From Psococerastis gibbosa (Eukaryota > Arthropoda > Insecta > Psocodea > Psocidae), in NCBI GenBank assembly GCA_963971405.1, contig OZ020486.1, positions 33,813,419 to 33,877,418 of the forward strand: DNA of 64,000 nucleotides, in the 5' to 3' direction. The notes under the pieces were generated by a model, which worked only from the letters and a program-made list of their open reading frames with translations, had not been told where the DNA came from and searched no databases. The translations under genes and the position numbers were made by a program. Shown here one piece after another: positions 23,701 through 35,700 of the stretch (its first letter is position 1; the number at the start of each line of letters is the position of its first letter).

Positions 23701-26700
23701 GTAACTACATTAAACTGCGACTATAGGACCCTCTCCACTAAAACGGTTTTTTAAAGACCCATATTCTGTAAAGGAAAATATTCATTGAGTAAAAGGATTA
23801 CAGATTTTTAAGGACAATTTTTAAATTTAATAAGTGAAATAATAGATTTATAATAAATTTTCCCTTAGTCATGTGTCTTTGAAGAAATAGTGTTCACGAA
23901 ACAAAGCTTGATCAAAACAATTGAATGACACCAATTTGAAGAAGAAGAAACCCAACAGATTGTTTGAGAACAAAGTGGAGTATTTATAATTATAACAGTC
24001 AACCTTTTAGTCCCTAAAAGACCGATGATACCTGTTGCAAAAGGACAGCTAAGATTCCTGACTAACGTTATTTAACAGATTTAAAATATATAAATGTACT
24101 TGCATTTAAATCTGGGCTCATGGTAAACAATTTACTAACCACCCATACAATTTAAGTAAACATAACAAAAACTCCTAAATAACGTAATTAAACAGCTTTA
24201 AAATATATAAATACATTTGCATCTAAATCCGGGCTCAGTATAAACAAATTACTAACCACAACAAAAAAGAGTCATCTCCAGTCTTTAAAATAAACGAATT
24301 CGCATTAAAACCCTGTAAATCGTAGCAATGAACCCCGCGCCGAAGAGCCAGTTTTGTAGCTACCCGTAGTTGCCCTAAGGAAGGAAAAACATATTTAGAC
24401 GGCGTTCCGTGTGACTGAGTATAAAAAGGAACAGACCAACGCTCGCTGAGTGATCGATTGAGCTTCACTTTACTACTTGGTTGAATGAAAATGGATAGGA
24501 CCGCGGGGATTGCGTTATATCAAAGCCAATCTTCAAATTGAGAAAACCTCCCAAATAAATCGACTTCGGTGGCGAGGTTGTAGCGTGCTTGTATTTGTAC
24601 GAGTCTCTACACGCCATGCGATCGGAGACGTGTCGTAACTCAACACGGATACTAACCTACAGAGGCGACTGAAGAGGTCAATCGGGCATATGAGTTGCCT
24701 ATTAGCAAAAGCAATCCTGTCCACCCAGGTCGATTTTTCAGGAACCGCAAAAACTGCTGTGCCGCAACGCCATGAGGTATAACATTACAGTTTTTAAAGC
24801 TAATTTTAACAGTATTAGAATTGCTTTTGCGTCTCAATATCTGATTCATCGGATAGAGTATTGAAAAATAAAAGAAATGGCGCGAATGTCTCAAAACTGA
24901 AAAAAATGGAGAGGATTGCTTTTGTTAATAGGCAACTCATATTCATTAAATTGTTTGTTTGCGATTAACCATGCCTTCGCCTGTTTCATTGCGTTAATGG
25001 TAAGCTTGTCCATTATCGCTTGCGGTGTGGCTTGACATCGAGAACGTATAACAGTTTGCCAGGTCAACAATGCATACGGGAACAATACAAATAATGTCCG
25101 AAGTTCATGGGGTCGTTGGCATTGGACAAGGGACCTCTGGGCCAAGGCCTGGGTCCATAAGAAAGTATAACCTCTAGGGTGCATTCGAAGAGCACATGAT
25201 AAAGGGAAATTATCACTAGGAACATGCATGACGAGGATAAACCAGACTTACACAAAGAATTTTACCGAACTAGATCAAGGCAGTAGCCAAGGGGGTTCTA
25301 ACCCCCCCCCCCCCCAGAAATGAAATGGCTTGACACATGATAGAATCGGATTTTGAGAGGAAAATAATAAAAAAAACTACTATGTAATATCCAAAAAAAT
25401 TCTGACCACGATGCCCCGGTAAGGTATATATCGTAGGTTCGAGTTTTGTCAGATTCAGCTTTTTCTTTATATCCTATTCCGGATATAAAGTATGTTCTAA
25501 AGAGGTTGCCTCTTCAACCAAAAAGTCAATCTAGTGTTAAATAAAAATTGATAGTAAATAGCGGCATGGAATTAACGGGACTAACTAAAATCGCGCCGGG
25601 ATTTTATTTTCTAGCCGCAAGGTTTACGCTGACGTACGGCACATCAAGAATTAACAACCATAAAAACTCCTACTGGGCATACAAAGTACAAAAGTTTCAT
25701 GTAAGCTAGGCCCTTCAAGGAATAATTTACAATCAGAAGTCGTCGACCCCGCTTTGAACGCGGAACATGTAAAATTGCCGTTGATATCGCTTTCAGCAGC
25801 TGGGTGCTGGGTCAACGTAAAAATGAGATAAAAATCTATCACAGCCTACTTACACCCCATTTCACCACAGACAGCTAAGGTAAATACGATTTACTTAATT
25901 GTCATAGCGATGGTATGAGAGGAGTCTGAAGAGTTCCAATAATCGGGTATATGCTTTCCCTTCTTGTGCTATTTTGTTGCCAAGGGCATTAAGTACGTTA
26001 CCTTTTAATTTCGGTGATTATTAATCAATTACAAAAAAATACAGCGCTTGTTAAGCTTTGTGTCAGGGAGTAATAATAATAATTCTGTGTGCAGAGGCGG
26101 CTATAAGCAAAGGACCAATGTCTTGTCTTTGCCATCGATATCATGTCACATAGTCACTTCTTATGCACGTAAGTGCCATCTTACACGAACTGTAGTAGTA
26201 GTAGTAGTAGTGTTCGTCGGGTTAATAACGACTTAGGCCTCATTTGGGCCCATAGAGCGACCTCGACTTGACTGTCCTATGCCAGCCCATAGGACAGTGG
26301 ACCTCCTGATTATAGTGGATTCCGAACCACTTGGGAAACACAGTGAAGTCACACGATTAGTTCGGAGGTGACCAGGACAAGTCCTACCATGTTTCCCTAC
26401 CGGCACTGTGCACACGACCAAGTTATCTGCAGCTTTGAACCTGCTCTGGTCCGCTGGATTCAACCTGGTATGACGGCCGGTTACACGAACTGTAAGGCAG
26501 AGATGGTTGTTGCCTATGTATTATATAAATAATCATTTATATTTCTAATACGGGAGATTAATGCACTGAATTATAGATTAAGGTATAAAGATTTTCTTTT
26601 GCTAGAAAATGGCAACATGATTAACCCATAGCTGTTGTGGCCAACTTCTTCACTTGAATTATTCAGTTTATTCTATCCATACATCACGCCCCTTGAAAAC

Positions 26701-29700
26701 CGTCAAGACTGAACCCGGCCATTGGCCAGAAGTAGTAAGTAAACATAGTTTAGGAGCTTTATCCCTCTCACCATGATTGCATGTTAAAAATGGTATCGCA
26801 TGCCTTTCATGTATAATGAAGGGACAAAGCTTCGGGCTAGGATATTAATGGAACTGGAAAAGGTGGTGGCGAACAGCCGAAACTCTAATGATAGCTTGGT
26901 GAGTTCTCAAATATTTCTTTCAGAATTATTTAACGCTGCGATAAATAAATAAGCAATCTACAAAGAGGATGGGGCCGGTGTCCATTCGTCTTTATAAATG
27001 AAAAAAATTGGTCGCAGAAAGATGTCAGACGTTGGCATGGGGTCCAATCCCGGCAAGTATGCTGCTGGAGCTGAAGAAGAAGATTTTAAAATTTAAACTA
27101 AGTCCCCTGTAATCGGTAGTATTGCTGTTTCGTATTATTTGTGCTATGTCCTACTTATACGTAGTATAAGGAAAGCTTTGTCCGATTTCCAAATTTCAGA
27201 GGAAGGAGTTCAAGAACTGTGGCTAATTGGAGTTGGTGAAGGTCAAATGTCGAAACGTAGAGGAGCATTTCTGCTAACTTAACGGGTATATTGTTTTTTT
27301 CAACGCCTGCTTTCAGCATTTCTGCTTTAAGCAACGATGTCAGTATGGCGGGGGGAGTGAGTATTCTGAGGTACCCATGGCCGTGCTCAGGGGGGTGGTC
27401 CATGGGGTCTGCTGGACCCCCCCCCCCGAAATAACTTTTTGTATGTGAACCTGTATGGTTTGGAGAATTTATCAATTATTTGATTAATAAATTACGTAAA
27501 AAAATGTTTGGACCCCCCCCCCCCTCCGAAATCAAAACCTGGGCACGGCCTTGGAGGTACCCTAAGGGCAGGCAGACTCCTTCATCCCGGGGAGAGGCGA
27601 AGTTGACTGACAGGGTGGACCTCCTTATAGTGGATTCCGAACCACCTGGGGTCCATAGTAAAGTCACAAGTTTAATTCGGTCTCGGACTCGACACGGCCT
27701 TAGTATGACCGGTTGTCTCAACGCATTATCATATCCCACCATGTTCCCCTGCCAACGCTGTGCACACTGCCAGCATTGCTGCAGTTTGGGACATGGATTC
27801 TCGTGGATTCAACTTGGTATGACCATTGGTATTGACTGCTCTACGATTGATACTTCCTGTGAACATCGACTATGTACAAAAAACGCATAGTTCACAAATG
27901 CGACCTCGGAACCATTCTTATCTGTTTTACATGCCCTCCTAGAAAATGCAGCAAGCATGCGACTGAAATCACCAATCCTTCAATTGAATGTTAGATTTTT
28001 CCACATGCTGGCAAGGAAAATTGCTATTCTACTAAATAACATTTTAAATTAAATAAATATTCACTTTTTGTTCTATTACTAAGCCAACCTAGCGGAGGCT
28101 ATAAAGCCCTCTCTTACACTCAACTAGGAGAGCCCGGGACCGCCTGCTTTACATGCCTAGAACGTGTAGCAAGTGTGGGACATTTTAGGCTGACTAACGT
28201 TCTCTTTTGTAGTAGATTGAAGGAATGTTCGTTAATCGTTGCAAAGGCAAATGGAAAGGGGTCTATTAACAATGGAATCGGCCACGTGCTATTACCTATT
28301 TAAATAATTCATGTTAAATAGGAACACGGCCAGGGTCGCTTCACAAGGAGGGCGCACGCGCAACAGTCCAGCCACCCCATAACATTATTAGAGGCAGATG
28401 TGCAAGAATTTGAACTCTCACAAACAATACAAACAAAAAATATTGCACTGTATCTGTCAAATTTAAATGTTGCCAATGCAATGGCGACGATCTATTTTAT
28501 TTTACATCTCATATGTATTTTTAAAAATTCATTAATTTACACTCCTTCGATGTGACCAAACGGTGCTAGAGACGGCCGGCCACATGCGTTCCATGAAACT
28601 GTAGAGGAACATTTCTTCTTGATTTGCTCTGCGATCAATGACTTACTTGACAAGGGGGCGCACTTTTAGCCGCCCTCACAACTGAAGAACCAGTAGAATC
28701 CGGGCTGATGGGCCGTGGTCGAATTGAAAGTGAGCTTCCAAACGTTTCGTCAACATCTGCGGTCGACATCTTCAGTGGCGCTGCGTAGACTTCGAAGGTT
28801 GTACCTCGGTGGCTCGCTTCACTTTCAATTCGGGCGATTGCGGATCCTGTGCTGCTTGGTCAGACCATCTGAGGCTGGGCCTTTCAAGGCCTTTTTACGC
28901 CGGTGAGGCTCAGCTTCTCATACACTTCTGGAAGCTCTGGACGGGTCTATTCTGTGTAAACCAAGTCGTCTTCCCCTCCGTTCCGTTAGGCGGGGCTTCC
29001 ACATACGTCAATGGCCAATGAGAATTATGAAATTGACGTGGTAGCAGACATTTTTAGTATGTCTTTAATGTCTGCTAAAACGTCAATTTCATATTTCTCA
29101 TTGACCATTGACGCATGTGGAAACCCCGCCTTATGACATCCGACAGATTGAATAAGGCGTGAATCTCCAATCAATATATTTTGTTAAATTTGATTCGTGC
29201 AAAATTACATAATTAGCATCGGCTTCGATGGTAGCATGCTTTTACTTGGGCGAGTCTCTACACACCATGTGATCAGAGACATGTAGTAACTCGACACAGG
29301 TATTAAGTTACTTAAGAGAGGCGACAGAAAGGGTCAGTCGGATACATTCATTAAATTGCATGAATGCGATTAACCTTTAAAAAAAAATAGGGGTGATCAT
29401 TCGTCTCGTAACGAAGAAAGACAAACGGCCACAAGCTAATAAGAGAGCAGCCATGTATAACAACGTACACCTGGCGTCACCAACTACTACCGGTCCGATC
29501 AAATCCAAAGAGGGTGGCTCTACACCATAGCCTACGCATTTACAAACTCGCACTTGTAGCTGCTTCAAGAGAAAATCGGGCACCGCATGTTATGCAAAGA
29601 CAAATTTCAAAGGAAATACCCATTTTAGAGCTATCAAAAATGTCGCATCCCTCTTAGCTACAGTTTTTGAACTCCTACCTCTCGACACCTTTAATCTGGC

Positions 29701-32700
29701 CAATCGATGTAAGCGAAGAGGTATTTAATCTAAGAGATGCGACATTTCTGATAGCTCTGCAATGGGCATTTCAATTGGCGTAAATAGGAGGGTCCTGGGG
29801 GGGGGGGCAGAGCCACCCGTAGCCCCCCCCCCAGGATTTCTGGTGGCAAAGACGTTATGAAGGCTAAAGTCATAGGAATAACGAAAGGGAAATTAATTAT
29901 AAGTATGCTTATTTTACATGAAAAAAAATCAACATATTGGCCAAGTATTTTCACAAAAAATAAATTACTCAAAATGCTTAAAACCACCATACTTCAGAGC
30001 TATTTTTCCCAAACTTTTCTCCGGGGGAGACCCCCGGGCCCCTCTCAATGCTTGGCTTATTCGTCGTTATAATATCTCAATTGCACTGCTTGCAAACATT
30101 GGCGTAAATAGGGGGGTCCTGGGCTAAGCCCCCCCCCCCCAGAAGCACCCGCAGCCCCCCAGGATTTCTGGTGACAAAGACATTATGGAGGCGAAAGGCA
30201 TCTAGTATCCACTATTATCTTCCGAGCCACTTAAAAAATCAACTACCAAAGGCGCTGCATAAAAACAAGGACCTTCCATGAGAGGAGGTGAAACAGATTT
30301 GGCACTCGATACCTATTTCAATTTGCCGCAAGTTGTTCGACTCTATGCAAACTAAGTGCAAGACAATCCGGCAAAACTACGGCCATAGAACAAATTATTG
30401 ATGTTTTAGTTGATTTATAGTGTTATTTTCACTATAAAACTCTCTATCCAGTAGAAAATGAACCTTAAATGCTCGCGTTCTTATGTTTTCTCCCCTTGCA
30501 TTCTTGAAAAAAATTAATATCTGCAAATAGGTGAATTGATCAAGAACCAAAATAGTTTCGATCTATACAGCTCTTAGAGGGCAATCAACTATCCAACTTC
30601 CATGCCATTCAGATCTCATGAGATAAGGCAACTATGAAAATTACAAGGAAAAATTTGGTGTCTTTAAGTTTTTCTCCGCCACTGTATTTTCACCGCAATT
30701 GCCGTGCTAAAAATGTAAAACTGAATTTACCCCAAATTTTTGGGGCACTTACCCATACAAAAAGTTTAGCGTTTTAAGGAAGTTTATACTAGTCATTCAG
30801 CACGTATACTGAGGAGACAAAATACAGCTTGCAGCTAACTATTCCGAACTAAAAACTCATCTGTACTGAACCAATATGTTATATGTGGGTTGGCTAGGAC
30901 CAGCCCCGAGTAGGCACGGGGCAGAGTTCACGGGAGTCTTGAATTCCTTTTCAGATCCCGTGTACGCAGTAACATTACAAACATCAGAATTGTAGTGATA
31001 TATCAGCCTAGGACAAATAAGTACTATAAATAACATAGAGATAAGCATAATTTCCACATCACTATCTCATTCTATACCGCAATTCAACAATGAGCATCGA
31101 CACAGACATTTTCGTGAAATAGCCCTGTATACTGTACTACAAGTACACCACTTGAAAAATCAAGCCAAGTTTTTTGTTAATTGTGTTCCATTTCAATTAC
31201 AAAGTAACCTCCGCGCTGCATCTAATACAGACAGGAACAAGGCAATAGGCCGCAGTTATGTCGTAACAGCTACATTTTACCATTATACTACTTATTGAGT
31301 GCATTGAGTAATTTAAGCCAAGTCAACAATACTTTCCTCCACAATAACTTAAATTGTCTATCCACATCACGTAGTATATTTACACCGCGGCACGACAACA
31401 CACTAAGGACTAGTAGAGGATCCTCTCTCTAGACCACTGCTCTATTTGGTATCCCGTGGTCCGTAACATCCATTTTTCCCTGCCATTGAAGTTAAGGTGG
31501 ACCCAAGTCCGGCAGAAAATTCGCCTAACATAATTTCAGTAAACACGTGCTGTTGGACTAGCAATAGAAAAATCAGTCGTTAATACTTAGCATTTGGTAA
31601 GGCGCGCTCTATACAACTTTCTCAATGATTATAAAATTGTTAATTTGTTTTTCATTTGCCACATTTTGTTTTTAGTTGGAACCCGACAAACTCACATTTC
31701 CCCGCGTTGCCTCTTATTAAGGTTCGCCGCTATCAGACATACTTAGCTTATGGTTAGGCGCCATCGATTCTATTTTATTATCTTTGGCTAATACCAGGAG
31801 AGAAAAAACAGAAAATTAGAGGATATAGAAAAACTGGGCTTGGCGATATTCGAACCCACTATCTACGCCTAACCGGAGTGTTGTCTTCACCGCTGGACCA
31901 CAAGCCCGCACAAGAACAGTTGATGTATATCCTCTACTTATATGCTCGAATTGGCATGATTCGTAATGTTAGACAGGTTTGCACAGCTACACAACTATCT
32001 AACCAGGGACGCCGACTTGGGGGGGGGGGGGGGGGGGGGCACGGCCCATCTGGCCCCCGCAAACTAGCAGACTAACAGAGCCATTAGTGCACTTTATTTA
32101 TTTGTCTCCCTTAATATTTCAAACATTAAGATAAAAATAATCAATAATTTTATAGAAAGAGCGAGTGTGCGTCGGTCAACGTTTTCCGCATTATAGTTAT
32201 TTTAAGTAACCATTTACCAATGCATTTTCTTAATACTTTCCAAAGGACCGAATTCTTGCCCCCCCCCCCCAGAATTTTTAAAACTCGGCGTCCCGGTATC
32301 TAACCGAACAAGTATGTGAGCTTACTTAATGCCATTAAGACAATTCTTTACGCATTATATTTCAGTATTAGATGGTATATGACATTAAATTGACTTTGGT
32401 TGAAGAGGTTTTTTCTATATCCTCTAATTTCGGTTATTTCGTGGAGGTTACCTCTTCAACCAAAGTTAATTTAATGTCAGTGTTATGTACACCATATAAT
32501 ACTGCAAAATAACCAGGAGAGGAGACTGGCATGGGTATTTTTCGACTATCCTTAATGGGGCCAATGCCAAATTTCTGTTTTGAATGGCCTTGAGAAAAGC
32601 CGAAGAACAAATACTACATGTGGCCGAGATGTGAATGCAGCGACGGTCCCTGGTCACTAGCTGATAGACGCCGGAACGACGAAATAAGAGCTGAAATGAA

Positions 32701-35700
32701 GACTGCTAGCATAGTCGACAAAGCCCGGGAACGACAACTGTCATGGTGGGGCCACGACGAAAGAAGGCAGCTGAGGGAAAAACAATACGAGGACGGACCA
32801 GGCTAACGGTAGAAGCAGAAGTCCGCCAAGACCTCACAATTGAAGGAGCAACTGCAGTCGAAGCACAGAATTGCAAGGAGTGGAAGAGAACATGCCGTAT
32901 CGCTGACCCTTCTTAGGGATGAAAGCGAGGAAAAAGAAAAAAATCCATTCCTTCAGTGCTGGCTCTGGTGACATTGCATTTTTTCCCTGAAAAAGGTTAA
33001 TTACCTATGCGTCAAGTTAAATGAACCTAGTTCTGATTGAATTCGCGCAAATTGTTGACGCACACTTTCCTCGTTGCAAACATGATATTTACGTAGACGA
33101 GGAAACTCAATGGCCGCGTGTTAAGGACACTGATCGAGATATGGTAAAGACTACTTACTTCGTCATCATTAGAGTAATGTTGTTTGACGGGAGTCTTGAA
33201 CACTGTGGCAGAAGTACGGCCAACGGGGGGGCTTTGCGCGCTGTTACGCCAGGCTTTCGTTGGGCCTGACGTCTGCACCACCTTTATCATCTGTGGCTTG
33301 CCTGTAATAGACAGAGAATTTAATTAAGGCAGACCCAGTTTTTAACTGAAAAGGGAAAATTGAGAAATTAATAAATTCCCAGAGACAATTTAATGAATGT
33401 ATCCGATTGACCTCTCCAGTCGCCTCTGTAGGTACTAACCCGTGTTGAGCTACGACACGTCTTCGATCGCATGGCTTGCAGAGACTCGCACAAGTACAAG
33501 CACGCTACCACCTTGCCATCGAAGTCGGTTTGATAACACTGTACTACTAAAATGGAACCCCATGGAGCTACAATATAGACAGGTGTCATTACGAAGTCAT
33601 GTGCAATGGCTGCATCCACATTGAAACACACTTGAACTGAAATATAAAAAAGATTACCCGAATAAACTTTGCCCTTATAAGTCTTCGATGGCATAGTGGC
33701 GGTTTGTTCGTACTTGTGCGAGTCTCTACACAACATGCGATCGGTGGCCTGTCGTAACTCAACACAGGTATTACCTACAGAGGCGACTGAAGAGGTTATT
33801 CGGATACATTCATTGAGTTGTTTGCATGCGAATAATCTTTTATATAAAAAAAAGTCACACCTTTTTTAAACCCCAATTTTCCCTTAGCGGCCTAGCTACA
33901 CAAGTTCAAATACAACTGCATACTACCGCGCAATAACATTCACTTTATCAGTTTCTGTTATCGTAATTAGTACGCATAGCCGAGAGTTCTATATAGAAGA
34001 GATATTCCATTCCAGCCCGCCAAAAATAAATATATATGTATATACAGTATTTATGGCGGGAAGAGAGAATGTCTCATCTCTCCAGTATAGCCTACTTTTA
34101 TGAACCCGCTCTCATTTAAAGAGCATTGGTGGGAAAGAACAATGTGACGTCACAGTAACCCAAAGTACAGTCTCGTTCGTGGCAATGGAACTTCATTATT
34201 TTTCTATCAGTTCTTAAGAGTAAGATTTGAAACTTGGGGTTTTTGTTCGTCGCGTTTTTTTTTCAATTTTATTCTTTTAAGAAGCTCAAAATCAAGCTCA
34301 TATGATTATCAGCATTTATGCTAACTGGCAATTAAATACTGAGGAGCCTGCTTTACATAGACTAAAACATGAACAACCATAAATTTTTCTGCCAAATTTA
34401 AATTGTCAGGCGGATGACCTAATATCAAAGCTCATTTGTTAAGATTTGCCGAAGTGGCCCTGCGCTGGAACCCCAATCAAATTAATTTTATCATATCACC
34501 TTATGTTTGGATAGCATGCAAATCAGCCTTTCTCTGCCGCTCACTTTATACTCCAAAACAGGTTGGGAAAACACGGGCGGATTGAAGACTACGTGGCACG
34601 TCAATAAACACAACATTGACAATCTGTTTTTTTTTTTTTTTTTTTTTCAATATATTTCTAGCAATAGATCAATCGCATACGAACAATTAAATAAGTGTAT
34701 CCGATTTTCAGTGGTCTCACATGTGTTGAGTCGCATGGTGGGCAGAGACTCGCATAAGTACAAGCAATCTACCACTTTTGCTACCGAAGCCGATAAAGGA
34801 TTCATGCTTATAAGAATCGGACATGTCTATGATCAGGTGTTCGGGCAAACAAACGTGACTTCCTATGCAGCAGTGATCAGCTATTTGTACGTCACTAAGC
34901 AAGATATTTATTGAAGTAGCTTTATGGCTTGGATAATGCTGTTACGCGTTCTCCTTCATAATTTACTTTCAATGTATCCCAAGCCTGTCGATGGTAGATG
35001 AACAAACAGCAGTGAACGTGTTGCTGAGTTTACTTACTAGCTAACTAACTATGCTATGTTAAAGAATCGGTACGAGTGAACCCGGACATGCTTTCCTATT
35101 TATCAATTAGGATAGGTACTGTAATAGTTCCTTGGTAAATATATATATATATATATTTATAATAATTATAACGCAACGCCCTTTGGGGCTTACGTGTTGT
35201 ATAATTATGGGTAGTGCAATAATGTGGTTTTGAATGGGGTTGGTGTGATGTGCACTAATGTCGTTCGGCAAACTGGTATAAGCGCGCTAGACGAGTTGCC
35301 CAGGTACCGTCTACAACAGGTTTCCCTTTGTCTATTGTAATTTTTCGTTATAATGGGTTAAGGGTTTTCACAGATTTTTAAATGTAGTTGACTGGAATAG
35401 AAACGGGAGCGTGTGTTGGCGTAAAGTAGTTGTTGAATCTATAAGAATATTGCGCATAGAGGAGTTATTAGGGAAGGTGCGGTAGCAAGCATACGTAGGA
35501 CAGACGATGAGCAGGTGTTGTACATCCAGTGGTACATGACATGTTGGACACATGGGAGGCGGGGAATAATTGTGTTGGGGTTAAATTTCGAGGTTCCCTA
35601 TCCCAAAGCACTGAATTGATCGATGGGACAATTCCATAGTCAAGAATGGGCAGACCAATATAACACGATGCAACACAGTAATGGCCGGGTATACTAATTC

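Noticed and set aside
27480..27890. 136-codon plus-strand reading frame
   Set aside because: It runs through the hAT-like MITE end and repeat D, so it is a chance frame in repeats.
31839..31914. Possible tRNA gene on the minus strand
   Set aside because: The acceptor stem pairs well, but the T stem lacks its closing G-C, position 33 is C and the anticodon stem has an A-C mismatch; it reads better as a SINE head.
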